A stretch of 64,000 bases of DNA from Streptohalobacillus salinus. GTDB lineage: Bacteria > Bacillota > Bacilli > Bacillales > Amphibacillaceae. This document shows, piece by piece, positions 44,564-53,512 of this stretch. The notes under the pieces were generated by a model, which ran no database searches, was not told the DNA's origin, and saw nothing but the letters and a program-made list of their open reading frames with translations. The translations under genes and the position numbers were made by a program. Numbering within the stretch: position 1 is the first letter of the stretch; every line of letters begins with the position of its first letter. The stretch lies in contig NZ_QJJR01000001.1 of the NCBI RefSeq assembly GCF_003201605.1, forward strand, positions 275,037 to 339,036, given 5' to 3'.

Positions 44564-44595
44564 TTGTATTTGTAAGTAAGTTTGTTATGATAACA
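44564..44595 (+). promoter_or_regulatory. tetR-unit promoter with overlapping palindrome
   Basis: TTGTAT (44564-44569), 16-base spacer, TATGAT (44586-44591). The perfect 13-bp palindrome TGTTAT-G-ATAACA (44583-44595) covers the -10 box, as expected for autorepression by the TetR protein encoded downstream. Confidence 0.6.
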
Positions 44596-44673
44596 GTAGT
44601 AATTACCTGCTTATGTTTTTAGTGAATGATTAGTTTATGAACGAAGATTGTAAGAAGCTAAAGGAGACAAACC

Positions 44674-45231
44674 ATGCGTGATACATCACAACGGATTATT
44701 GATGCAGCGATCGATATCTTTATCGAAAATGGCTATCAAGCGACGACACAAGATATTGCGAAACAAGCAAAGGTTGCGGAGGTCACTTTATTTCGGAAAT
44801 TTAAAAACAAACAAAATTTGTTTTTAATAGCGATCCAATCTAAAATTGAAATGATGTTTCAATCAGAAGCTATCCTTCGTGAGAATGAAGCGGAATTAGG
44901 CGACGTTCTTGTTGATTTATTTATGACAAGAATGATTACATTGAAGCAAAATCAACCTGTGATAAAAATGTTATTGGCAGAAAGTTTAAAAGGGCATTTA
45001 CCCAGTCATATTAATTTTCCGGTACTCTTTTTTAATCAAATGACAGATCAACTGGCACCATTGAATGATTATGTGGATGTAAAAGCAATGGTCAGAGGCT
45101 GGATGGGTCATTTCATGACCGCGATTGTCCTTGATTTAGAGACGGAAACGGAAGCCATTCGTCATGTACTGATTCAACCCTTTTTAAAAGGAAATAGCTA
45201 TAAGAGAAAGGATGGGCGAAATGCAACCTAA
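44674..45231 (+). CDS. TetR family transcriptional regulator
   Basis: 185 residues. The N-terminal helix-turn-helix (RIIDAAIDIFIENGYQATTQDIAKQAKVAEVTLFRKFKNKQNLF) is typical of TetR; the C-terminal ligand-binding part is not assignable. AAAGGAG precedes the ATG. Its 3' end overlaps a small membrane-protein gene, so the two form one unit. Probably represses itself at the palindrome over its promoter. Confidence 0.92.
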   Translation: MRDTSQRIIDAAIDIFIENGYQATTQDIAKQAKVAEVTLFRKFKNKQNLFLIAIQSKIEMMFQSEAILRENEAELGDVLVDLFMTRMITLKQNQPVIKMLLAESLKGHLPSHINFPVLFFNQMTDQLAPLNDYVDVKAMVRGWMGHFMTAIVLDLETETEAIRHVLIQPFLKGNSYKRKDGRNAT

Positions 45232-45433
45232 CAAATTTAATTGGCGCATCATGCACGGCATCATGCTTGGTTTTTACCTATTAGGCTTAATTGCTTTCTT
45301 AATAATCGGTGACTTATCAAGTACGATCAATCAAATCTTATTTGCCCTCTTTGTGTTAATTGTGATTCGAGAAAGTCTGCGGTTCTACCGACGATTGAAA
45401 CGCGAACAAGCTGCAGTGGAAGAAGAAGAGTAA
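45221..45433 (+). CDS. Small two-segment membrane protein in the tetR unit
   Basis: 70 residues from ATG 45221; AAAGG lies nine bases upstream, whereas the ATG at 45212 directly abuts that site. Two hydrophobic segments (about 13-31 and 37-55) end in a charged tail EEEE. Overlaps the TetR gene by 11 bases. Function unknown; it may be the effector or a target of the regulator. Confidence 0.7.
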   Translation: MQPNKFNWRIMHGIMLGFYLLGLIAFLIIGDLSSTINQILFALFVLIVIRESLRFYRRLKREQAAVEEEE

Positions 45434-45439
45434 AAATAA

Positions 45440-45507
45440 AAACTGGGAACAGTCACGAGTGTCCTCTAATTGGGACATTTACTAGGCTACTGTTCACCAG
45501 TTTTTTT
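45440..45507. terminator. Compound bidirectional terminator between convergent units
   Basis: AAACTGG-GAACAGT (45440-45453) pairs with ACTGTTC-CCAGTTT (45489-45503), with an inner TGTCC/GGGACA stem, then seven T. The end of the minus-strand gene lies inside it. Confidence 0.82.
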
Positions 45508-45984
45508 AATGTCAACGATGCTTTGATTGATTTGAAGTTGAGAGGAAGTGATCCATTGAACAATAACACCGTCAGGATTGCGATCAACGTGTAATTCTTG
45601 TCTGAACCATAACGGACCATTGCGTTCGGCCATTAATACTTTAGGATTGTCACGTTGGTAAATATCGACCGTATAGCTGCCATCCGGTGAAGTGGTTGTC
45701 ATCACCTTTTCTTTACCCGATACGAGCGCTTGCAGTGTTGGAAGCATTAACGTGATAGCTAACAGACTGGGAATCAAAATCGAGACATACTTATAGAAGC
45801 CACGACCTTCTTTTGGGATGCGAATGGCACAAAATAACCCGAGAAGCAAGAGGGGCCAAATCCATAGAACAGACGGCATGAATTTCCAGTTGTTATAAGT
45901 AGGGGCAAAATAAAATTCGCTAATTGATAATAAAGCAATAAAACTTGCTATCCATGAGATAGTTATTCTTTTTTTGCGCATCAT
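45487..45984 (-). CDS. Membrane protein with extracytoplasmic C-terminal domain
   Basis: 165 residues: three hydrophobic segments (about 9-27, 38-55 and 66-86), then a soluble domain beginning TTTSPDGSYTVDIYQRDNP, whose SPDGxYxVxxY pattern recalls DUF5412-type proteins of bacilli. AAAGGAG precedes the ATG. Single gene; function unknown. Confidence 0.75.
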   Translation of the reverse strand: MMRKKRITISWIASFIALLSISEFYFAPTYNNWKFMPSVLWIWPLLLLGLFCAIRIPKEGRGFYKYVSILIPSLLAITLMLPTLQALVSGKEKVMTTTSPDGSYTVDIYQRDNPKVLMAERNGPLWFRQELHVDRNPDGVIVQWITSSQLQINQSIVDIKKTGEQ

Positions 45985-46154
45985 TCAAACTCCTTTATGA
46001 AACACTTTGCTTAAATATATCTGACTATTCTTTATTTTACCTCGGATTGGAAAGGATTTCAAGATTGATTTCTGTTCCTAAACGTGGATGAGAGGTAAAT
46101 GTCTGGTCACTAATCTATAGACGAAAACACGTGCGGCTAGGTTACATAATTTCA

Positions 46155-46320
46155 TTGTCTAATACCGTAAACTATGATAAAATTTTGTTGCTTAAGCGGT
46201 GCATGAGTGCGTGACGTGAAACGTGTGATTAAATTCCTGTGACGCAATAAATAGCTTCTACCAAAGATAGGGTAGCGATCTCTATTTTTGATAGCAGCTA
46301 TTTTTAGTATTTTATCAAAG
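46155..46320 (+). promoter_or_regulatory. Promoter and long structured 5' leader of the cation/proton antiporter gene
   Basis: TTGTCT (46155-46160), 17-base spacer, TAAAAT (46178-46183). Transcription from about 46190 would give a leader of some 150 bases. Near its end AAATAGCT (46249-46256) pairs with AGCTATTT (about 46296-46303), enclosing a CTACC/GGTAG hairpin, and TTTTTAG follows, so the leader can form a terminator-like multi-branched element just before GAGGAGG. It could be an ion-responsive switch; it matches no riboswitch consensus I can recall. Confidence 0.5.
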
Positions 46321-46337
46321 GTGAGGAGGACACATGT

Positions 46338-47522
46338 ATGTTAGAAAGTATCGCGATACTGTTACTTGGCGGGTTTATTGCTGGCATGGTGATGACAAAG
46401 TTCAACTTGCCTCCCCTGCTTGGCATGTTAGTAATTGGTGTCCTATTTGGTCCATATATGTTCGATTGGTTAGGGAATGATTTGTTACATATTTCACCAG
46501 AGATTCGCACCTTTAGTTTAATGGTTATCCTCATCCGAGCAGGTTTAGGGATCCATAAGCATGAAATACAAAAGGTTGGCTGGAGCGCACTGAAAATGAG
46601 CAGCATCCCCTCGTTAATGGAAGGCTTTGCGGTTACCGCTCTTGCCTATTTCTTTTTTAACTTTAGTTTTGCAGAGGCTGGTATGCTAGGGTTTATTTTG
46701 GCCGCGGTCTCACCAGCGGTTGTTGTTCCAAGCATGTTAGAATTAAAAGAAGCACGATTAGGTGAAGATAAGCAGATTCCAACCTTATTACTCGCGGGAA
46801 CTTCGATTGATGATGTGTTTGCAATTACGTTATTTACCTTCTTTCTAGGACTTGGTACATCAGGTGGAGAGTCGATTGTCTTTTCGTTATTAAAGATTCC
46901 ATTTAGTATCATTGTCGGTGTAATGATTGGGTTAGTTATCGGTTTGATTTTTGTGAAACTGTTTGATTTCAAGAAATTTCTTAAATCGAACAGTGAACGC
47001 TTATTACTTGTTCTTTCAGGGGCAATTTTCTTTTATCACTTTGGTGAACAGATAGGTATTGCGAGTTTGTTGGGGATTATGACATTAGGATTTATGATTG
47101 TTGAGAAACGACCAGAAGTAGCGAAAGGCTTAAGTAAACAATTGTTAGGCATTTGGGTATTTGCTCAAATCTTATTATTTAGTTTAGTAGGTGCTGCAGT
47201 CGATATTGACGTTGCTTTTCAAGCGGGCTTGATGGGATTGGTGATCATCGGTGTTGGCTTAATGTTTAGAACATTAGGGGTCGTGATTTCGCTCATTGGT
47301 ACGAATTTAAATAGACGCGAACGTCTTTTTTGTGTGTTCAGTTATTGGCCTAAGGCAACCGTTCAAGCTGCCATTGGTGGCATCCCCTTAGCAAGTGGTG
47401 TGGGTGAGGGTGGCACCATCCTCGCGATCGCGGTATTGTCAATTTTATTAACGGCACCGATGGGTGCGATCTTAATTAAAAAAACAGCTCCACTGCTTTT
47501 AACACGCGCAAAAGAGCAATAA
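46338..47522 (+). CDS. Cation:proton antiporter (CPA2/NhaS3-KefB type)
   Basis: 394 residues with about twelve hydrophobic segments and no large soluble domain. The stretches GMLVIGVLFGPYMF, VILIRAGLGI, ILAAVSPAVVVPSM and AGTSIDDVFAITLF are typical of the CPA2 exchanger core; the DD-like acidic pair in TSIDDV is probably the ion site. It should exchange Na+ or K+ for H+. GTGAGGAGG lies eight bases before the ATG. One of two CPA antiporters in the window. Confidence 0.9.
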   Translation: MLESIAILLLGGFIAGMVMTKFNLPPLLGMLVIGVLFGPYMFDWLGNDLLHISPEIRTFSLMVILIRAGLGIHKHEIQKVGWSALKMSSIPSLMEGFAVTALAYFFFNFSFAEAGMLGFILAAVSPAVVVPSMLELKEARLGEDKQIPTLLLAGTSIDDVFAITLFTFFLGLGTSGGESIVFSLLKIPFSIIVGVMIGLVIGLIFVKLFDFKKFLKSNSERLLLVLSGAIFFYHFGEQIGIASLLGIMTLGFMIVEKRPEVAKGLSKQLLGIWVFAQILLFSLVGAAVDIDVAFQAGLMGLVIIGVGLMFRTLGVVISLIGTNLNRRERLFCVFSYWPKATVQAAIGGIPLASGVGEGGTILAIAVLSILLTAPMGAILIKKTAPLLLTRAKEQ

Positions 47523-47526
47523 CGTT

Positions 47527-47569
47527 TGTAGTTACATGAAGATTTGTTATTATTCTGGATGTAACTACA
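47527..47569. repeat. Perfect 11-bp inverted repeat between antiporter and acetyltransferase genes
   Basis: TGTAGTTACAT (47527-47537) and ATGTAACTACA (47559-47569) flank a 21-base loop. No T-run follows. A TATAAT at 47582-47587 just downstream is a likely -10 box for the next gene, so the repeat may be a terminator or an operator. Confidence 0.6.
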
Positions 47570-47615
47570 CGTCATTTTGTGTATAATGGTAAAAACTACA
47601 GAAAAGGTGAGGTAG

Positions 47616-48158
47616 ATGTTTTCATTTGAAATTGAGAAAAATTTAGAGCTTAGACCTTTACAAGCAACCGATACATCAAAGATATACGAGATGATTCAAT
47701 ATTCGCGTGAGCATTTACGCACCTTTTTAATATTTGTTGATTTAACAACAAAAAAAGCGGATACTGAACAATTTGTTAACGAAACAATGATTACAAATGC
47801 TAAAGGTGAATCGTTTGTCGCAACCATTTATAAAGACGGAAAGTTTTGTGGCCTTGTCGGTTACAATACAATTGATCAAACGAATAAACGTGCGGAAGTC
47901 GGTTATTGGCTCGGTGAACCGTATACGGGACTTGGAATTATGACCAAAGCGACCAAAGTGATTATTGACTATGGCTTTAACGCGTTAGCTTTGAACCGTA
48001 TAGATCTGAAAGCAGCAACGGCTAACCATAAAAGTCGCGCCGTCGCAAAACGTCTAGGTTTTAGTGAAGAAGGTGTGATTCGTGAAGCTGAATGGGCACA
48101 TGACCGCTACCTCGATCACGTCCATTACGGCTTGTTGAAGCGGGACTGGCAACAGTGA
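47616..48158 (+). CDS. GNAT acetyltransferase, RimL/YdaF-like
   Basis: 180 residues. The pattern LELRPLQATDTSKIYEMI at the start, GLVGYNTIDQTNKRAEVGYWLGEPYTGLGIMTKATKVIIDYGFNALALNRIDLKAATANHKSRAVAKRLGF and the end is that of RimL-type N-acetyltransferases acting on protein N-termini such as L7/L12. AAAGGTGAGG precedes the ATG. It is followed closely by a pseudouridine synthase, a translation-related pair. Confidence 0.9.
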   Translation: MFSFEIEKNLELRPLQATDTSKIYEMIQYSREHLRTFLIFVDLTTKKADTEQFVNETMITNAKGESFVATIYKDGKFCGLVGYNTIDQTNKRAEVGYWLGEPYTGLGIMTKATKVIIDYGFNALALNRIDLKAATANHKSRAVAKRLGFSEEGVIREAEWAHDRYLDHVHYGLLKRDWQQ

Positions 48159-48171
48159 AGGCAGTGATAAA

Positions 48172-49035
48172 ATGATAAAGTATAGGTTTAATCCGGATGA
48201 AGATGTTCAGCTACTCGATTATCTCTATAAACATGTTCCTGAAGCTAAAAATAAAGTAAAAGGCTATTTATCACGTGAACAAATTCTCGTTCAAGACAAT
48301 GTAGTAACACAATTCAACCATCTTGTGAACAAGGGTGAAACGATTAAAGTATTAACGAAAAAACAAGACACAAAAGCGGTGCGACACATGGAAATACTTT
48401 ATGAAGATGATGCCATTATTGTCATCAATAAACAAGCAGGTCTGTTGACAATTGCAACACAAAAAAATGAAGTGAAACCAACAGCCCATCGTCTTTTGAG
48501 TGAATACTTACAAAAGCAACAACCACATACGCGCATTTATATTGTCCACCGACTCGATCGAGACACATCAGGGGTACTTGTCTTTGCCAAAACTGAACAG
48601 GTAAAAAAGATCCTCCAAGAGGAATGGAAAACACGTGTGTTGGAACGTACCTATCAAGCACTAGTCGAAGGTCGAGTTAAAAAAGATAATGACACGATTG
48701 AGTCATACCTTAAGGAAACAAAGACATACCAAATGTATGTAACACAATCAAGTAAGGATGCAACGTATGCGAAATTAACTTATCGAGTAACTAAGCGCTT
48801 TAAACAAGAAACGTTACTGGATGTTTCCTTGGATACGGGTAGGAAAAATCAAATTCGTGTTCAACTTGCATCGATTGGCCATCCAATTGTGGGAGACAAA
48901 AAGTACCGTGCCCATACGAATACCATTAAGCGATTAGGGTTACATGCGAAGACGCTCGTTTTTAACCACCCGTTAACGAATGAAACATTAACCTTTACCA
49001 GTGCTTTACCAACCAGTTTTTTGAAGCGTCCTTAA
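48172..49035 (+). CDS. RluA family pseudouridine synthase
   Basis: 287 residues. An S4-like RNA-binding region (1-65), then the catalytic domain with HRLDRDTSGVLVFAKT, whose aspartate is the RluA nucleophile, and the later GRKNQIRVQLASIGHPIVGDKKY. It should make pseudouridine in rRNA or tRNA; the target base is unknown. Starts 13 bases after the GNAT gene. Confidence 0.93.
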   Translation: MIKYRFNPDEDVQLLDYLYKHVPEAKNKVKGYLSREQILVQDNVVTQFNHLVNKGETIKVLTKKQDTKAVRHMEILYEDDAIIVINKQAGLLTIATQKNEVKPTAHRLLSEYLQKQQPHTRIYIVHRLDRDTSGVLVFAKTEQVKKILQEEWKTRVLERTYQALVEGRVKKDNDTIESYLKETKTYQMYVTQSSKDATYAKLTYRVTKRFKQETLLDVSLDTGRKNQIRVQLASIGHPIVGDKKYRAHTNTIKRLGLHAKTLVFNHPLTNETLTFTSALPTSFLKRP

Positions 49036-49050
49036 TTAGGAGGTGTTACC

Positions 49051-49281
49051 ATGTATGTTGATTTAAATGAAGCTGCTGAGTATCTGGATATTCATGAAGA
49101 ACAGGTGCGGAAGTTAATATTTGAAGGTAAAATTAAAGCGCATTTTGATGGTCAGGCCTATATGATTAATACCGGTCAATTTGATCAATATTTCAAAAAC
49201 TTAGAAAAAGTACGTGCGCAAATCCAAGCATATCTCAATGAACCTATTCCTGAAAGTCTCTATGTCAAAGACGAAGATTAA
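49051..49281 (+). CDS. Small HTH (excisionase-type) DNA-binding protein
   Basis: 76 residues. The first 50 (VDLNEAAEYLDIHEEQVRKLIFEGKIKAHFDGQAYMINTGQFDQYF) match the winged-helix HTH_17/excisionase pattern; the rest is a short tail. AGGAGGTG precedes the ATG, 15 bases after the pseudouridine synthase stop. No integrase or phage gene is nearby, so it is more likely a small regulator than an excisionase. Confidence 0.82.
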   Translation: MYVDLNEAAEYLDIHEEQVRKLIFEGKIKAHFDGQAYMINTGQFDQYFKNLEKVRAQIQAYLNEPIPESLYVKDED

Positions 49282-49311
49282 AGGATAACAAAACGCTAAT
49301 GCATTCAAAAT

Positions 49312-49350
49312 AAGAAAGGACCTGGAGAACGTTTTCCGGGTCCTTTCTTA
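49312..49350. terminator. Bidirectional terminator between convergent units
   Basis: AAGAAAGGACC (49312-49322) pairs perfectly with GGTCCTTTCTT (49339-49349), with extra GGA/TCC pairing inside. Confidence 0.85.
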
Positions 49351-49389
49351 TGGTCTAAGCTAAAACGTGAAGTTGTAGGATTATTAACA

Positions 49390-51450
49390 TCAGTCAGAAT
49401 GGTAGGTGGCACTAATCACTGACATCGGGGTCTTTCTCTGACCACGTAAATCAAGTTCATAATTTTCAAACGGATAGAAAATTATGAAGTTTTGACTGAC
49501 GTTATCTGATAATTTACGAGGTAAGTTTTCGAGACTAGGGTGCCAGCCAATTGTACCTTGTCGCGCACTAATCGCCATGACTAAATCCTGTTTAGCTAAT
49601 TTTAGGCAATACCGCTCGAGCATTTCCCAGTCAGGGAGATGCGTAAAACTCAACTGATTAATTGGTTTAATTTCTTCAATGACAGATTTTGTAGCTTCAA
49701 AATCATCATCCATCACAATATATAAGACGGTACAATTTAATTGCTTAATGATGTTTTTAGTGATGCGAATGGCATCTTTAAATCCGGGTTTATAAAGAAT
49801 TTGTTTCGGTAAAATGACTACTAATCGTTTTGTCATTTGAATCGGTTCAGTCTCTTTTACAATCAGATGGCGAATATAGGTATGATCGATTACATTGTCA
49901 ATAACACCGCCAAAGACTTTTTCTGAGTGTGTTTTTGGCCCCTTCCAACCTGAAATAACAGTGGTAATACGTTCCTCTGTAATGGCGCGTTCAATCCCTT
50001 TACCAACAGATAAACTAATCCGAGTCAGTGGTCGAATGGGCACTTCAGCGCCTGCGGCATAAAACATAGCATGTCCCAGCATCTTTTCAGCAGTTGCCAC
50101 ATCAGCTTCTGCTTGTTTAGCATGATTTTTAATTACTTTTAGTGGATAGAGCGGTTCATCAGATTGAAGGGATGCCCGAACAAGAAAACCTAAATCCATT
50201 AATGCTTCCATTGTATGCGGATTCGCAATTGGAATCAAAATACGTTCAGGTCTTTTTTCAGGATCTGGTTCCGTTTCAGTTTGCGCTTTTACTAATCGGC
50301 GACCATATTTTTCGGTCAGTGATGGTCCAACAATCGTTGAAATTAAAATCATGATGATAATCGCATTGACCGTATTTTGGTTGATCAAATTCAAGTCAAA
50401 ACCGACCAACGTAGCAGCAAGTGTTGCCGCTGCTTGTGGAATGGTCAGGCCTAAGATAACAAGGCTTTCTGTCTTCGAGTAGTTAAATAGTTTTGCACTT
50501 AAGAAGGCAGCTCCTGACTTTCCAATAAACAAGCTAAAGGTAATGAGAAAAGTAAGCATAATTGATTGGACACTAGCGAATAACGCGGTAACATCCATCA
50601 ACATACCAACACTTAATAAGAAAAACGGAATAAATAAGGCATTCGCGGTAAAGTCAATCCGATTCATTAATGATCCTTGACTGAAAATATAACGGTTTAA
50701 GCTTAAACCAGCAAGAAAGGCACCAATAATTGGCTCAAGTCCAGCGTATAAAGCCATCCAACCGCTAACAAATAAAATAACCAGGACATAATTAAATTCA
50801 CTGGCACCATCGAGCCCATCAATTTTAAAGAAGTGCTTAGTTAGAAAGGGGACAAGTAAAAAAATGAGTAACGCATAGATACCTGTGGAAAGGATTAATT
50901 GTAACCAGAAGTACGCATTAACTTGACCGACTGACATTCCAGATATAACAGCTAAGAATAGCATGGCGAGAACATCAGTGACTAACGTACCGCCAACCGT
51001 TGTAATGATTGCCTTGTTCTTACTGATGCCCATTTTACTGGCGATGGGATACGAAAGTAACGTATGTGACCCGACAATTGAACCGAGCAGTAAGCTTGCT
51101 GGAATACTAAATTGAAAAACAATCCCAACGGAAAACCCGAGAATGAGAGGAAAGCCAAATGAAAGCAAGCCGAATATCAAACTTCGATGGCGATATTTCA
51201 TAAAGCCTTCAATATCAAGTTCGAGTCCAGCAATAAAGATAATAAATAAGAGGCCGACCGTCCCTAAGAGCTCGATTGTTGCGTCGCGCGCTAATAGGTT
51301 GAGGCCATAGGGGCCAACCATTACGCCAGCAAGAATCGGTCCAACAATCCCAGGCATATGTAGCTTTTTCATAAGGATAGGGGTAATTAAGAAGATGAGC
51401 ACAGCAATCGCAAAAATAATCACTGGTTCAGTTATAGGTTCGAACATCAT
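49390..51450 (-). CDS. Cation:proton antiporter (CPA2) with C-terminal UspA-like domain
   Basis: 686 residues. About twelve hydrophobic segments fill residues 10-385, with GPILAGVMVGPYGLN, GLLFIIFIAGLELD and GTLVTDVLAMLFLAV typical of the KefB/NapA core. The last 300 residues are soluble and begin RILIPIANPHTMEALMDLGFLVRAS, like universal-stress-protein domains that may bind nucleotides and gate transport. Likely exchanges Na+ or K+ for H+. ATG 51450 or 51447 follows GGAG. Single-gene unit. Confidence 0.9.
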   Translation of the reverse strand: MMFEPITEPVIIFAIAVLIFLITPILMKKLHMPGIVGPILAGVMVGPYGLNLLARDATIELLGTVGLLFIIFIAGLELDIEGFMKYRHRSLIFGLLSFGFPLILGFSVGIVFQFSIPASLLLGSIVGSHTLLSYPIASKMGISKNKAIITTVGGTLVTDVLAMLFLAVISGMSVGQVNAYFWLQLILSTGIYALLIFLLVPFLTKHFFKIDGLDGASEFNYVLVILFVSGWMALYAGLEPIIGAFLAGLSLNRYIFSQGSLMNRIDFTANALFIPFFLLSVGMLMDVTALFASVQSIMLTFLITFSLFIGKSGAAFLSAKLFNYSKTESLVILGLTIPQAAATLAATLVGFDLNLINQNTVNAIIIMILISTIVGPSLTEKYGRRLVKAQTETEPDPEKRPERILIPIANPHTMEALMDLGFLVRASLQSDEPLYPLKVIKNHAKQAEADVATAEKMLGHAMFYAAGAEVPIRPLTRISLSVGKGIERAITEERITTVISGWKGPKTHSEKVFGGVIDNVIDHTYIRHLIVKETEPIQMTKRLVVILPKQILYKPGFKDAIRITKNIIKQLNCTVLYIVMDDDFEATKSVIEEIKPINQLSFTHLPDWEMLERYCLKLAKQDLVMAISARQGTIGWHPSLENLPRKLSDNVSQNFIIFYPFENYELDLRGQRKTPMSVISATYHSD

Positions 51451-51599
51451 GTATCACTCCGTTTTTTGAACTGTAAAAAATGATTATAACCTAAAGAATA
51501 AACAAGTACTAGTAAAAAGAACAAACACGCCTGCTCCAAAACTTGCATTGGGTTTCGACGTGTTCTGCTCAGATTATTTATGGTAGAATACTCAGTAGT

Positions 51600-51983
51600 T
51601 TAAACAGTAAGTTCTGTTAAGTCAGTTGTCTTGAAACAATGGTGACTAAAGATAATTGTCCAGATTGTTGCGTCGTTTGGTAGAAGAGTTAAATCATGAA
51701 TCATAAAGCTTGTCGTAGCTGTTTGGTTTCTCTCAAGATAATTTGTCCTTATGGGCTCCCCACGATAAGGTGAAGATGTCTCGTTTACAACCAATGTCGT
51801 AATGAGTAACTGTTGTTTATGATTAAAGGCCTTCCGTAGCGGAATTAATGTTAATAAGTCGGAACTTAACGTCGACTGAGAGATTAAGTTTTTTTCTAGA
51901 TAAGTTAAGTAGAGACGCTTATAATGATTGAAGTCATCATCAGCAATCTGTTTTTGCCAGTTTCTTTGCAACGTAAGTGTCAT
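51600..51983 (-). CDS. Small SLAP-domain-like protein
   Basis: 127 residues. The C-terminal half, LLITTLVVNETS then TTSFMIHDLTLLPNDATIWTIIFS, resembles the SLAP domain found in S-layer-assembly-linked proteins of bacilli and staphylococci, though the match is short. No signal peptide is visible. GAAAGGTG lies before the ATG. Divergent from the M42 peptidase gene. Function unknown. Confidence 0.65.
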   Translation of the reverse strand: MTLTLQRNWQKQIADDDFNHYKRLYLTYLEKNLISQSTLSSDLLTLIPLRKAFNHKQQLLITTLVVNETSSPYRGEPIRTNYLERNQTATTSFMIHDLTLLPNDATIWTIIFSHHCFKTTDLTELTV

Positions 51984-52072
51984 TTATATCACCTTTCTTT
52001 CCTTTAGTATAGCAAACCTTGAAAGAAACGAATAGAAAAGCTAAAATAAATAGTAGAAAAGAGGGATAAGTG

Positions 52073-53113
52073 ATGGAAAATAATACAGTGAAATTATTGA
52101 AAGACTTGGTTCGTATTCCGAGTCCTTCTGGTAACACAACAGAAGTGATTCAATTTGTTAGTCAATACTTTGACACGCTAGGAATCGAAACAAAACGGAA
52201 TCGCAAAGGCGGCCTTATCGCCACTTTGCCCGGTAAGAATAACAAGGAACAACGGATGTTAACAGCACATGTTGATACATTAGGAGCAATGGTAAAAGAA
52301 ATTAAAACAGATGGTCGCTTGAAATTAGATCTTATTGGCGGGTTCCGCTATAACGCCATTGAAGGTGAGTACTGTCAGATTGAAACGAGCACGGGAGAAC
52401 GGATAACTGGAACCATTTTAATGCATCAAACGTCTGTACATGTGTATAAAAATAATGGCGCGCTCGAACGAAACCAAGAAAACATGGAAGTGCGTTTAGA
52501 CTTAAAAGTAGAGAATGCAGCAGATGTCCGCGCACACGGTATTGAGGTTGGAGATTTTGTTTCGTTTGATCCGCGTGTCGAAGTGCTTGATTCAGGATTT
52601 ATTAAATCGCGTCATCTTGACGATAAAGCAAGCGTGGCCATTTTATTACAAGTTGCTAAAAGAATTGTGATGTCTGAAAAAACTTTACCGTATACGACAC
52701 ACTTTTTAATTTCAAACAACGAAGAAATAGGCTATGGTGGGAATTCAAATATCACTGAAGAGACGGTCGAGTATTTAGCGGTTGATATGGGAGCGATGGG
52801 TGATGGTCAACAAACAGATGAATTTACTGTCTCAATTTGTGTGAAAGATGCTAGTGGGCCGTATCACTATGGTTTACGAAAGCACCTTGTCGCTTTAGCA
52901 GAGTCAGAGGATATCGGCTACAAACTTGATATTTATCCTTATTATGGCTCAGATGCTTCCGCAGCGATGAATGCCGGGCATGATGTGATTCACGGTTTAA
53001 TTGGTCCGGGAATTGATGCGTCACATGCTTATGAGCGGACGCATGTGGATGCGTTGCGTGAAACAGAAAAGTTAATTGAGCGCTACTTGTATAGTTCCTT
53101 GCAAAACTATTAA
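52073..53113 (+). CDS. M42 family aminopeptidase (glutamyl aminopeptidase-like)
   Basis: 346 residues from ATG 52073, seven bases after GAGGG; the GTG at 52070 is closer than usual. The dinuclear metal site is readable in order: TAHVDTLG, SRHLDDKAS, the acid/base pair NNEEIGYGG, VDMGAMG and the late histidine in HAYERTHVDAL. Family members cut N-terminal residues from peptides; some were once called endoglucanases. A cytoplasmic house-keeping peptidase. Confidence 0.92.
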   Translation: MENNTVKLLKDLVRIPSPSGNTTEVIQFVSQYFDTLGIETKRNRKGGLIATLPGKNNKEQRMLTAHVDTLGAMVKEIKTDGRLKLDLIGGFRYNAIEGEYCQIETSTGERITGTILMHQTSVHVYKNNGALERNQENMEVRLDLKVENAADVRAHGIEVGDFVSFDPRVEVLDSGFIKSRHLDDKASVAILLQVAKRIVMSEKTLPYTTHFLISNNEEIGYGGNSNITEETVEYLAVDMGAMGDGQQTDEFTVSICVKDASGPYHYGLRKHLVALAESEDIGYKLDIYPYYGSDASAAMNAGHDVIHGLIGPGIDASHAYERTHVDALRETEKLIERYLYSSLQNY

Positions 53114-53512
53114 AGAAAAACTTCACAAGATTAGTATGTCGTTCTCCTTTAAAGGCACAGTGAAAAGTGAACCGGGTCGATTATCTGTTAGCAACCAAAG
53201 CTAATGAGATAGCGATCGGGTTTGTTTTATAGCTGTGTCTTTTGCGTCTTTAAATACCTGGGGTAATTAAAACACAATGTTTCTATCCTAAAAGAATAAA
53301 CAAGTGCAAGCAATGAATAAATAGATGAAAATGTTAAATTTTAGCTTTTAACTTAAGCTGAAAACGGGTATACGTAACTACACAGCTATTCAAAACAGTG
53401 ATTCAGTTGTAGTGGTTTTGGTGAGACGATTGCTTTCTTAAAACCCACGAGGATTTTAGGTTAAGTTGGTTCAAGCTTGAAAATTAAATAAGAGAAAGCC
53501 GAGGGAACTTCG
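53114..53512 (+). other. Intergenic stretch with a terminator-like hairpin and palindrome
   Basis: No gene seen. An imperfect hairpin at 53172-53220 (ATTATCT-TTAGC with GCTAAT-AGATA, closed by CCGG/TCGGG-type pairs) is followed by TTTGTTTT and probably ends the peptidase transcript. A perfect 12-bp palindrome TTCAAGCTTGAA lies at 53470-53481, 32 bases before the lipid-kinase start. Confidence 0.5.

Noticed and set aside
49051..49281. Excisionase-like HTH as evidence of a prophage or integrative element
   Set aside because: No integrase, attachment repeat or phage gene is nearby; it sits in a house-keeping gene run after a pseudouridine synthase.
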